From positions 1 through 49,885 of the forward strand of contig CAIUOO010000400.1 of NCBI GenBank assembly GCA_903900795.1: 49,885 bases of DNA. Reading direction: 5' to 3'. Below are positions 32,855 to 40,322 of the stretch, one piece after another. The translations under genes were made by a program, and so were the position numbers. The notes below the pieces were generated by a model, which worked only from the letters and a program-made list of their open reading frames with translations, searched no databases and was not told the DNA's origin. This DNA is from an uncultured Gemmatimonadota bacterium. Lineage in GTDB: Bacteria > Gemmatimonadota > Gemmatimonadetes > Gemmatimonadales > Gemmatimonadaceae. Positions within the stretch are counted from its first letter, which is position 1, and each line of letters opens with the position of its first letter.

Positions 32855-34343
32855 CCGTTCACGCCCGACCGCCGCCGAGTGGCGTCACCTGTTGCCGGAG
32901 GCGCTCCGCCGGCCAGCGCAGGAGGGCGCGCGCGTGGTTGCGCTGCACTGGCTCGAACAGCTGTGTGAAGCGCGCGCCCGGTGGGAACCGGCGGCATTGA
33001 CGACGGCCCACGAGTCCGGTGTGCCCACGATGGCGCCCGGCACCGCATTCGGTACCGACGCGGAGACCCTGCACCGCGCTCGGGTGGCGCTGCGACGGCT
33101 GCGCGCGGTGCTCCGCGAGCATGAGAGCGCCCTCGACGGCGCGGTGGACCGACACACGCAGCGTGCCCTGCGGGCTCTCGGCCAAGCGACGAACGCGGTG
33201 CGTGATGCCGACGTACAGCGCTCCTGGCTGGACGCTGAGATGGAGCAGCTCCCTACCGTGGCCCGCGCCGAAGCCATCCGCCTTCGGGCGATTCTCGACC
33301 GCCAGGCGTCCCGCTCATCGGCCGCGGTGACGCGCGCGTTCGAGAAACATCTCGATCCGATCGTGGACCGCCTGCTCGCTCGCCTGTCCACCTACATGCT
33401 GTTGCACCGCGTGGGGATACCGACCACGCCCACCCCGTTCGCGCGGCATCTCGCCACGCGGGTGGAGCGAGCGTCGGCGCGACTGCGGCGTGATCTCGAG
33501 CGTGTGACCAGCGCGGACTCGCGCGAGGCGATGCATCAGGTGCGCATCCGACTCAAGCGCCAGCGCGCGATGCTCGCGCCCTTCGCCAAGTCGCGTCCCG
33601 CACTTGGTGCGTGGTACGAACTCGCCACGCGCGGTCAGGATTTGCTGGGCGCGGTACGCGACGCAGATCTGTTGGCGGAACGTGCGCTCAAGGCCAAGCT
33701 GCCGGCGCTCCATCTCGCCTTGGGTGGCATCGCGCGAGCGCACTACGAGGCATTCACACTCGACTGGTGTGCCCGGATCGACGGTGTCATGCAGTCGCTT
33801 GACCTAGCCGTCCTCGAACTGCAGCGCGACAGCGCCCCCGTCACCGACGCCGGCGTGCCTCTCGAGATCGAACGCAAGTATCTCCTCACGCGCGTCCCCC
33901 CGGTGGCCGCCGCCGTTCCGCCCACACTGATCGAACAAGGCTGGCTGCCAGGCACCGCCCTGCGGGAGCGGTTACGTCGCTCCACTAATCCAGACGGCAC
34001 CGTCGTGTGTTGGCGCAATGTGAAACTCGGGCCGGCGCAGGCCCGCGTCGAAATTGACGAAATCACGAGCCGCGAGCTGTTCGACGCGATGTGGCCCCTC
34101 ACCGCCGCGGCGCGCGTGCGCAAGCAGCGACATGTCGTGCGCGATGCGGCCTACGCGTGGGAGATCGATGTGTTTCTCGACCGCGACCTCGTGCTTGCCG
34201 AAGTCGAACTCTCGGGGCTCGATGACAGGCCGGAGCTGCCCGAATGGCTCGTCCCCTACCTCGAGCGCGACGTCACGGGTGAGCCCGCCTATTTCAACTC
34301 GGTGCTGGCCCGTGCCGAGCGTCGGCACGGATCCAGACGGTGA
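32847..34343 (+). CDS. CHAD-CYTH domain protein (reversed domain order)
   Basis: A 498-residue cytoplasmic protein. The N-terminal 320 residues form a CHAD domain: helical, with His/Arg repeats such as LHRARVALRRLRAVLREHE and AMHQVRIRLKRQRAML that are known to bind polyphosphate. The C-terminal 160 residues form a CYTH triphosphate tunnel domain beginning with the ExExK signature (E340, E342, K344 in LEIERKYLL), with RERLRR, VRKQRHVV and EIDVFLDRDLVLAEVEL. CYTH proteins hydrolyse triphosphates or inorganic polyphosphate. Usual fusions are CYTH first, CHAD second; here the order is reversed. The ATG at 32847 overlaps the CPXCG gene. Confidence 0.92.
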   Translation: MADRSRPTAAEWRHLLPEALRRPAQEGARVVALHWLEQLCEARARWEPAALTTAHESGVPTMAPGTAFGTDAETLHRARVALRRLRAVLREHESALDGAVDRHTQRALRALGQATNAVRDADVQRSWLDAEMEQLPTVARAEAIRLRAILDRQASRSSAAVTRAFEKHLDPIVDRLLARLSTYMLLHRVGIPTTPTPFARHLATRVERASARLRRDLERVTSADSREAMHQVRIRLKRQRAMLAPFAKSRPALGAWYELATRGQDLLGAVRDADLLAERALKAKLPALHLALGGIARAHYEAFTLDWCARIDGVMQSLDLAVLELQRDSAPVTDAGVPLEIERKYLLTRVPPVAAAVPPTLIEQGWLPGTALRERLRRSTNPDGTVVCWRNVKLGPAQARVEIDEITSRELFDAMWPLTAAARVRKQRHVVRDAAYAWEIDVFLDRDLVLAEVELSGLDDRPELPEWLVPYLERDVTGEPAYFNSVLARAERRHGSRR

Positions 34344-34364
34344 CGCCCGCCGTGTGGTGGACAT

Positions 34365-34396
34365 GGTGAGGGCGCTCACCCGTCGCGCGCGCGACG
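34365..34396. repeat. Two adjacent palindromes in the gap after the CHAD-CYTH gene
   Basis: GGTGAG-GGCG-CTCACC (34365-34380) is followed without a gap by the perfect palindrome CGTCGCGCGCGCGACG (34381-34396). The pair lies about 20 bp past the CHAD-CYTH stop and 31 bp before the next gene. It may terminate the first transcript, though there is no T-tract, or form an operator. Confidence 0.4.
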
Positions 34397-34427
34397 AACC
34401 TAGGATTTCCCGTAACGAGCTCAGCTG

Positions 34428-34895
34428 ATGACGACGACCGCCCGCGCATATCTCGTGAATCGCTTCCAGACCGATGCCGTCGTGCTGCGCGAGCGGGTGA
34501 CGCTGATGGCGCGCGGCACGAAGGTCCCCGGTCCCGATGCCGCCACATCGCGCCGCATGGCCGACGCGTGCGATGAGGTCGTGGCTATGTTGTTGGCCGT
34601 CGCCGGCAGCGGTCACGCCGCGACCGAGCTCGAGGCCATCATGGCGCTGGTTCCGCTGCTCGAACATCGCGCCACCGAGCAGCAGTCAAATCCAGCCGTG
34701 CGCTCGGTGTACGTCGGGGCCGCCACCCGCATCCGTGAAGTGCGGTTGGCGGAAGCACAGTCCTCGCCTGCGGACGGTGTGCCCGCCGACGATCTCGAGG
34801 ATGTCGATGATGTCGATGATGTCGATGACGACGATGTCGATGATGACGTGATCGTCTTCGACGAGGATGACGACCGCGCTGACGGCACGCCATAA
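34428..34895 (+). CDS. Hypothetical protein with acidic repeat tail
   Basis: A 155-residue protein that I do not recognise. Residues 1-110 are predicted helical (ATSRRMADACDEVVAMLLAVAGSG, ELEAIMALVPLLEHRA), and residues 120-150 are an Asp/Val tail made of DVDD units. The tail is coded by a 9-bp tandem GATGTCGAT-type repeat (about 34799-34848). It ends 3 bp before hslR, in the same direction, so it may belong to that transcript. Acidic tails may mimic nucleic acid or bind cations, but there is no direct evidence here. Confidence 0.6.
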   Translation: MTTTARAYLVNRFQTDAVVLRERVTLMARGTKVPGPDAATSRRMADACDEVVAMLLAVAGSGHAATELEAIMALVPLLEHRATEQQSNPAVRSVYVGAATRIREVRLAEAQSSPADGVPADDLEDVDDVDDVDDDDVDDDVIVFDEDDDRADGTP

Positions 34896-34898
34896 GCG

Positions 34899-35306
34899 AT
34901 GCGCGACGACGACGAACAGTCTCCGCCCGGCAAAGTCCGGCTCGATAAGTGGCTCTGGGCCGCGCGGTTCTTCAAGACGCGGGCACTGGCCGCCGACGCG
35001 ATCGATGGCGGCAAGGTTGACGTGAACGGCGACCGGGCGAAGCGCGCGAAATTGGTGCAAGCGAGTGACGAGATTCGCCTGCGGCAGGGTCCGCTCGAGT
35101 GGCAACTTCGCGTGAAAGATGTCGCCGAGCGCCGGGGGTCCGCCGAGATCGCTCAGCGCTTGTACGAGGAAGTGGCCGATGGCAAGCGAAAACGCGAGGC
35201 CGCGCAGGAGCAACTCCGGCAGATGCCGACCGGGTTTGCGTTCGGCGACAGCAAGCCGGGCAAACGAGACCGACGGGCCATTCGTCGGCTGAAAGGCGAT
35301 GGATGA
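34899..35306 (+). CDS. hslR: S4-domain RNA-binding heat-shock protein HslR (Hsp15)-like
   Basis: A 135-residue basic protein. The S4 domain (about 13-60) starts VRLDKWLWAARFFKTRALAADAIDGGKVDVNG, typical of Hsp15, which binds 50S subunits carrying a nascent chain released by heat stress. The C-terminal basic, Gln/Arg-rich helix (LYEEVADGKRKREAAQEQLRQ) is also a family trait. The ribosome link fits with the ArfB gene 8 kb upstream, but no operon joins the two. Confidence 0.9.
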   Translation: MRDDDEQSPPGKVRLDKWLWAARFFKTRALAADAIDGGKVDVNGDRAKRAKLVQASDEIRLRQGPLEWQLRVKDVAERRGSAEIAQRLYEEVADGKRKREAAQEQLRQMPTGFAFGDSKPGKRDRRAIRRLKGDG

Positions 35307-35489
35307 CCGTCGGACCGTTCGATGGAGGGACCACCTTCATGAATTGGCCTTCACCCTGTTTCGTGTACGAGAAAACTACATTAACGTGGTCAAACAACGG
35401 TCGGGGGATCACCTCGCCGACGATGGCGACATCCCTCCCCCTGGCTGGGGTACCCGCCGACATCCGCTCCCGTCACTGCTCTTCGCCGC

Positions 35490-36188
35490 ATGGTTCCTTC
35501 TCAATCCGTCACGCACCTGCGGATTCTGGTCATCGAAGACGATCGACTCGTCGCTGATCTGATGCGTCAGGTTCTCGTGGACGATGGTTACGACGTCGAT
35601 ATCGCACCGATTGCCGAAGACGGACGCCGCCTTGCACTGTCGAACGCGTACGATGCAATCGTCCTCGACCTTGAGCTGCCCGACCGCAACGGACTCGCGG
35701 TGCTGCAGGATTTGCGTCGCGAGGGGAGCACCACGCCGATCGTGGTCGCCACGGCGCACGATACGACCGCCGATGTGGTGCGCGCGCTCGATGCGGGGGC
35801 TGATGACTATCTCCAGAAGCCGTTTCCCAACGAAGTACTCGCGGCCCGAGTGCGGGCGGCGATCCGCCGAGGCGGAGCCCGATCCATGGAGCGCGTGAAC
35901 GCGGGCGATCTCACGCTCCATCGCGTCACACACGAAGTGTATTGCCACGGCAAGGAGGTCATCCTGACGGCGCGTCAGTATGCGTTGCTCGAATTCCTCG
36001 CGATGCGCGCCGGTGAAACGGTCACGCGACCGATGCTGCGGGAGCATGTGTGGCACTTGCACTTCGATCCCGGCTCGAACGTGGTCGACGTGCACGTAGC
36101 CCAACTGCGCAAGCGACTGCGCGAGTCGGGCAGTGTGGTCGACATTCGGACCGTGCGCGGCGAAGGTTACTCGCTCGACCTCGGCTGA
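35490..36188 (+). CDS. OmpR/PhoB-family response regulator
   Basis: A 232-residue two-domain regulator. The receiver has the acidic pair IEDDR, phosphoacceptor D60 (AIVLDLELPD), T/A at TAHDT and K in QKPFPNE. The winged-helix DNA-binding domain has LTARQYALLEFLAMRAGETVTRPMLREHVW and VVDVHVAQLRKRL, ending in the usual IRTVRGEGYSLDLG. No sensor kinase is adjacent, so it is an orphan in this window. The preceding 183-bp gap holds no gene that I can support. Confidence 0.93.
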   Translation: MVPSQSVTHLRILVIEDDRLVADLMRQVLVDDGYDVDIAPIAEDGRRLALSNAYDAIVLDLELPDRNGLAVLQDLRREGSTTPIVVATAHDTTADVVRALDAGADDYLQKPFPNEVLAARVRAAIRRGGARSMERVNAGDLTLHRVTHEVYCHGKEVILTARQYALLEFLAMRAGETVTRPMLREHVWHLHFDPGSNVVDVHVAQLRKRLRESGSVVDIRTVRGEGYSLDLG

Positions 36189-36505
36189 TCCGCCGGCGTC
36201 TCCGTCACACCGAGCGCCCGCGCGACGATCGCCTCGATCGATTCGCCGGGCGCTCGCTGCATGATCGGCACCGGTGGCCCGAGGGTGGCCGGTCGTGCGA
36301 GCACGAGCGCGCGCGCGACATCCGCATCGCGGCCGTCATCCCCCACGATGATGGCGGCCGGAGTGCCGTCCGCCAGCGCTTTGGCGAGTTCTGCCGGTCG
36401 GCTGGCGAGACGCACGAGGGCCCCCGCCGCGCGCAACAGCGCATCGCAGTGCAGGCGAAACGGCCGATTCGTGGCGTAGACCACCATCCGCAACAACGAC
36501 ATCAC
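36167..36505 (-). CDS. Small receiver-like hypothetical protein
   Basis: About 112 residues (starts possible at 36505, 36502 or 36487). The text VVYATNRPFRLHCDALLRAAGALVRLASRPAELAKALADGTPAAIIVGDDGRDADVARALVLARPATLGPPVPIM follows the alpha/beta rhythm of a receiver, but there is no clear phosphoacceptor Asp in the usual context, so it looks like a pseudo-receiver. It starts 7 bp after the RidA-family gene and is probably cotranscribed with it. Its 3' end overlaps the convergent response regulator by 22 bp. The coding call is moderately sure, the fold less so. Confidence 0.55.
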   Translation of the reverse strand: MMSLLRMVVYATNRPFRLHCDALLRAAGALVRLASRPAELAKALADGTPAAIIVGDDGRDADVARALVLARPATLGPPVPIMQRAPGESIEAIVARALGVTETPADQPRSSE

Positions 36506-36511
36506 CCGCGC

Positions 36512-36922
36512 CTACAGTGCGGCGATGGCCGAGATTTCGACGAGGATACCTCGCAGCGACGCCCCCACGACGGCGCGCGCCGGGTACGGCGGTGAGAACA
36601 CCGTGCGGTACACGCGATCGAAGGTGCCCCAGTCGTTCTCGTCGGCCAGATACACCGTGATGCTGACCACGTTGGCCAGCGTGGCGCCCCCTGCGATCAG
36701 GATGCGCTCCATGTTCGCCAGCGTGAGGCGAGTCTGCGCCTCGACGTCGCCTGCGACGATCTCCCCGGTCGCCTGATCGCGCGGCGTCTGCCCGGACACA
36801 AACATCAGGCTCCCGATATTTGCGGTGCGCACGCCCGGAGAGTAGGCTCCCGCAGGGGCCGGCAGGTTGGGCAGCGCGACCGGAGTCCACGGACGATCGG
36901 ACGGCGCGTCAGCGTGTGGCAT
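36512..36922 (-). CDS. RidA (YjgF/YER057c/UK114)-family protein
   Basis: A 136-residue protein of the Rid family, whose best-known members hydrolyse reactive enamine/imine intermediates such as 2-aminoacrylate released by PLP dehydratases. Visible motifs are GAYSPGV, LMFVSGQTPRD, TRLTLANMERILIAGGATLANVVSITVYLADENDW and ARAVVGASLRGILVEISAIA with the substrate-binding arginine. The start at 36922 was chosen because the protein then begins just before the fold; a longer frame to 37513 is antisense to the next gene. It is divergent from a D-amino-acid PLP enzyme, with only 30 bp between the starts. Confidence 0.92.
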   Translation of the reverse strand: MPHADAPSDRPWTPVALPNLPAPAGAYSPGVRTANIGSLMFVSGQTPRDQATGEIVAGDVEAQTRLTLANMERILIAGGATLANVVSITVYLADENDWGTFDRVYRTVFSPPYPARAVVGASLRGILVEISAIAAL

Positions 36923-36952
36923 TTTTACAGTCTCGAAGAGAAAGGGGGCGCG

Positions 36953-38092
36953 ATGACAACGTATCTCGAACAGCTCGAGACACCGGTACCGATCGTCGAC
37001 ATGGATCGGCTCGCGTTCAATCTGGACCGAATGGCGGCGTACGCCAGCCTGCACGGGCTCAGACTGCGGCCGCACGTCAAAACCCACAAGTCGCCGCGCA
37101 TCGCGGCGGAGCAGCTGCGCCTGGGGGCGATCGGGATGACCTGCGCCACGCTCCGTGAGGCCGAGGTGATGGCGGAGGTGTGCGACGATATTCTGGTCGC
37201 CTATCCGCCGGTCGGGGCCGCACGGCTCGAACGGCTGGCGCGACTGCCGCGGGACGTGCGTGTCACCGTGGCCGCCGACGACGCCCATGCGCTCGACGCC
37301 CTCAACGTGGCCGCCCGGCTGGGACAGCGACAGTTCGATGTGCTGGTCGAAGCGGATCTCGGCATGCACCGCGTCGGCGTATCGTCGCCCGAACGCGCGG
37401 TCGCGATCGCGCAACACATCGACCGTGCCTCGGCGCTGAATTTCGCCGGCATGCTGTTCTATCCCGGACACATTCGCGAGGCGGTGGGCGAACAGGGCGC
37501 CCCCCTCACGCAACTCGGCGCGGACATTGCCCGTTATGTCACGGCGCTCGGTGCCGCGGGGCTGCCGCCACGCGTCGTAAGCGGCGGCTCAACACCGGCG
37601 GCGTGGCGTATGCACGAGGTGCCGTTGGTGAACGAAGTACGCCCGGGCACCTACGTGTACAACGACCGCACCACCGCGATGATCGGCGCCTGCGATTGGG
37701 ATGACTGCGCACTCACCGTGCTCGCCACAGTCGTGAGCGTGGCAGTGCCGGGACAGGCCGTGATCGACGCCGGTACCAAAGCGCTGGGACGCGAGCCGCT
37801 TCGCGCCGAGGGCGATGGCTACGGCGCGCTGCTGGATCATCCGGAGGTCGTGGTGTCGCGGATGTCCGAGGAGCATGGCATTCTGGATCTCTCCAAGACC
37901 ACGTGGCGTCCGCGACTTGGTGATCAGGTGCGCGTCGTCCCGAACCACGTGTGCATCGTGGTGCATCTGTTCGACGAGATTATCGGCGTGCGCGGACATG
38001 CGGTGGAAACGCGCTGGCCGGTGGAAGCCCGTGGCCGTGGCCCGGCGCTCGACGAACTCGCGGAAGGACCATCGCGACCACGCGCGGTGTAA
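36953..38092 (+). CDS. D-threonine aldolase/D-serine dehydratase-like PLP enzyme
   Basis: A 379-residue fold-type III PLP enzyme with an alanine-racemase-like barrel. The PLP lysine is K43 in RPHVKTHKSP. Other family parts are VEADLGMHRVGV, SGGSTPAAW, VRPGTYVYND and the C-terminal metal-binding PNHVC (H332, C334). These features are shared by D-threonine aldolase and the eukaryote-type D-serine dehydratase, which also need a divalent metal. The two activities cannot be told apart by eye. The ATG at 36953 has a strong AGGGGG upstream. The divergent RidA gene suggests that an enamine intermediate is made, which slightly favours a dehydratase. Confidence 0.9.
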   Translation: MTTYLEQLETPVPIVDMDRLAFNLDRMAAYASLHGLRLRPHVKTHKSPRIAAEQLRLGAIGMTCATLREAEVMAEVCDDILVAYPPVGAARLERLARLPRDVRVTVAADDAHALDALNVAARLGQRQFDVLVEADLGMHRVGVSSPERAVAIAQHIDRASALNFAGMLFYPGHIREAVGEQGAPLTQLGADIARYVTALGAAGLPPRVVSGGSTPAAWRMHEVPLVNEVRPGTYVYNDRTTAMIGACDWDDCALTVLATVVSVAVPGQAVIDAGTKALGREPLRAEGDGYGALLDHPEVVVSRMSEEHGILDLSKTTWRPRLGDQVRVVPNHVCIVVHLFDEIIGVRGHAVETRWPVEARGRGPALDELAEGPSRPRAV

Positions 38093-38099
38093 CCAGTCT

Positions 38100-38570
38100 T
38101 TACGCGCGGGCGATCGGCCCGGTCCGTCCGCGCGCGAGCTTCACCAGATCCATCGGCGCCAGCGAGAGCTCGAGTCCGCGACGGCCGGCGCTCACGTAGA
38201 TGCGATCGAAGGCCAGCGCACTCGCATCGACCACCACCGGCAGGGGCTTCTTCTGGCCCAGCGGACTGATGCCGCCCACGACGTAGCCCGTGGCCCGCTC
38301 AGCCGCCGCCGGGTCGGCCATGCGGACGCGTCGGGCGCCAACAGCAGCGGCCAGCGCTTTGAGGTCGAGCATCATGAGCACGGGTACCACGGCGCACACC
38401 AGTCCGACGCCTTCCGCGTCAGCCACCAGCGTCTTGAACACCATGGCAGGCTCGAGGTGCAGCCGATCCACGGCTTCGCGCCCGTAGGACTCGGCGGCCG
38501 GGTCGTGCTCATAGGACAGCACGTCGTGCGCAATCTTGGCCTTTCGCACGAAGAGGATGGCGGGCGTCAT
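38100..38570 (-). CDS. ybaK: YbaK/EbsC-type Cys-tRNA(Pro)/Cys-tRNA(Cys) deacylase
   Basis: A 156-residue trans-editing enzyme that removes cysteine mischarged on tRNA-Pro. The essential lysine is K46 in MVFKTLVA. The glycine motif GGISPLGQKKPLPVVVD and the end LELSLAPMDLVKLARG are characteristic. Length matches YbaK (about 159). It converges on the aldolase-like gene, 7 bp apart, and is divergent from dinB with 49 bp between starts. Confidence 0.94.
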   Translation of the reverse strand: MTPAILFVRKAKIAHDVLSYEHDPAAESYGREAVDRLHLEPAMVFKTLVADAEGVGLVCAVVPVLMMLDLKALAAAVGARRVRMADPAAAERATGYVVGGISPLGQKKPLPVVVDASALAFDRIYVSAGRRGLELSLAPMDLVKLARGRTGPIARA

Positions 38571-38619
38571 CCTTCAAGATTGCCGCTAGCTTACGCGAGG
38601 GCCACCGCTTTCTCGGGAC

Positions 38620-39906
38620 ATGACCACTCTTTCTCCACGCCGCATTCTGCTGGTTGACGCCGACGCGTTCTTCGTGGCTGTCGCGCGCCAGGAAGATCCG
38701 GACGGCGCCGGCAAGGCATCGCTGCTGATCGTCGGCGGGCGACCGGGCTCGCGCGGCGTGGTGTGCAGCGCCTCTTATGAGTGCCGCGCCTTTGGCGTGC
38801 GGTCGGCCATGCCGATCTCGCGCGCGCTCAAACTCTGCCCGCAGGCCACCTGCGTGCCGGTGCCTCGTGCTGCGTGCAGCGCCCGCAGCAAGGAGATCCA
38901 GCAGGTGCTGGCCACCTTTGCCCCGATCGTGCAGGCGTCGAGCATCGACGAGTGGTACTGCGACATGGGCGGCACCGAAGCGCTGTACGGCCACGAGTCG
39001 CTCGAGGCCACCGCCCATCGCCTGCGGGACGCGGTGCGCGCCGCCACCGGACTGACCGTCTCAATCGGCGCCGGGACGTCGCGACTGGTCGCCAAGATGG
39101 CCGTCGAGCTGGCCAAGCCCAAACCTGGCACCGGTGCCACCGGCGTGCGCTGCGTGCCCCCGGGGAGCGAAGCCGCGTTTCTGGCGCCATTCCGCCTCGC
39201 CGACCTGCCAATGGTCGGCCCACGGTTCTCGGCGACGTTGGAGCGCATGGGACTCGACACCATCGCCGACGCGCAGCAGTGGAGCATGACCGATCTGCAG
39301 TCCCGCCTCGGGGAGCGCGGCGGCGCTTGGCTGCATCGCCGCGTGCGGGGCATCGATGACAGCGTGGTGACGCCCCGGGAGGTGCAGAAGCAGGTGAGTC
39401 GGGAGGAGACCTTCGGGCGCGACTTGCACGACGACGACCTGCTCGAGCGCGAACTGCTCCGGCTGGCGGTCCGCGTGAGCACCGACCTGCGCCGGCAGGG
39501 GCTCCGGGCGAGAACGGTGACGGTGAAGCTCAAGGACGCCGACTTCACAACGCGGTCGGCCCAGCGGACGCTGGCCCAGCCGATCGAGTCCGAGAAATCG
39601 GTGATCAAGGCCGCCAGGGTGCTGTACCGGGCGCTTCGGGGCAAACGGCGGGGCGGCGTGCGTCTGCTGGGCATCGGACTCTCGCACTTCGACGACGACG
39701 CCGTCGGGACGGCCCCTGCCGTGCAACTGGGCTTCTTCGCAGCCCCGCCCACCCCTCCGGCCGAGGGGGAACCGGTCGAAAATGCCAAGGACCGGGCGCT
39801 GACACGGGCACTCGATCGGATCCGGGACCGTTATGGAGGCACGGCCATCATTCCAGCGCGCCTCGTCGATCAGGCGCGCGATACGGGGCCGAGGGTGGAA
39901 GAATGA
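38620..39906 (+). CDS. dinB: DNA polymerase IV (Y-family)
   Basis: A 428-residue translesion polymerase. Catalytic acidic residues are D13 (LLVDADAFF), D110 and E111 (SSIDEWYCD). F18 is the expected steric gate. The palm has CSASYECRAFGVRSAMP and the thumb a helix-hairpin-helix (LADLPMVGPRFSATLERMGLDTI). The little finger ends RGVRLLGIGLSHF-like, followed by QLGFF, which fits a beta-clamp-binding motif. A C-terminal tail of about 50 residues follows the clamp motif. No clear LexA box was seen in the 49-bp upstream gap. Confidence 0.94.
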   Translation: MTTLSPRRILLVDADAFFVAVARQEDPDGAGKASLLIVGGRPGSRGVVCSASYECRAFGVRSAMPISRALKLCPQATCVPVPRAACSARSKEIQQVLATFAPIVQASSIDEWYCDMGGTEALYGHESLEATAHRLRDAVRAATGLTVSIGAGTSRLVAKMAVELAKPKPGTGATGVRCVPPGSEAAFLAPFRLADLPMVGPRFSATLERMGLDTIADAQQWSMTDLQSRLGERGGAWLHRRVRGIDDSVVTPREVQKQVSREETFGRDLHDDDLLERELLRLAVRVSTDLRRQGLRARTVTVKLKDADFTTRSAQRTLAQPIESEKSVIKAARVLYRALRGKRRGGVRLLGIGLSHFDDDAVGTAPAVQLGFFAAPPTPPAEGEPVENAKDRALTRALDRIRDRYGGTAIIPARLVDQARDTGPRVEE

Positions 39907-39980
39907 CACGGCCTTGTTTAGCTTCCCTTTGCTGAGATTCGATTTCTTCGCCGTTTGCGCTTTCCTGTCGGGGTGTCTTC

Positions 39981-40244
39981 ATGAGTGTCGCGTACGATCC
40001 GAACAAGCTTGGCTGGCCTGCTGCCGCCGTGACCACGGTGGCCACGTTGGGGCTGCTGTTCACCGCCTACACGATCCACAAGAATACGTATCGGCATCCG
40101 CGCGACCCGATGAACTTCCAGGTGTATCACGCGGAAGACAACGCGAAGCACAGCACCGCCGCGAGCCATGGAGAGGCCACGCACGAGGCCGCCCCGGCCG
40201 CCGAAGGTGCCCCGCCCGCTCCGGCTGCCGAAGCCAAGCACTAA
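39981..40244 (+). CDS. Small single-span membrane protein
   Basis: An 87-residue protein. A short N-terminal part (MSVAYDPNKLGW) is followed by one transmembrane helix (PAAAVTTVATLGLLFTAYTI), a charged segment (HKNTYRHPRDPMNFQVYHAEDN) and an Ala/Pro/Glu/His-rich tail. The gene has its own start region, G/C-rich third positions and a strong terminator just past its stop. I do not recognise the family; similar layouts occur in small accessory subunits of respiratory complexes, but nothing nearby supports that. Confidence 0.7.
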   Translation: MSVAYDPNKLGWPAAAVTTVATLGLLFTAYTIHKNTYRHPRDPMNFQVYHAEDNAKHSTAASHGEATHEAAPAAEGAPPAPAAEAKH

Positions 40245-40269
40245 GGCGGCTCCGGTTCTGCGCAGAATG

Positions 40270-40307
40270 AAACAGCACCGCAGCCCATCGGGACCGCGGT
40301 GCTGTTT
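40270..40307. terminator. Bidirectional intrinsic terminator between convergent genes
   Basis: The perfect 12-bp arms AAACAGCACCGC (40270-40281) and GCGGTGCTGTTT (40296-40307) are followed on the plus strand by CGTTTT and preceded by A-rich sequence. It lies 26 bp past the small membrane protein gene and 16 bp from the stop of the minus-strand kinase gene, so it serves both. Confidence 0.85.
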
Positions 40308-40322
40308 CGTTTTGGGCGCGCG

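Noticed and set aside
36512-37513. 333-codon minus-strand frame including the RidA gene
   Set aside because: The first 197 codons are antisense to the D-threonine aldolase-like gene and show no similarity. The Rid fold starts at 36922.
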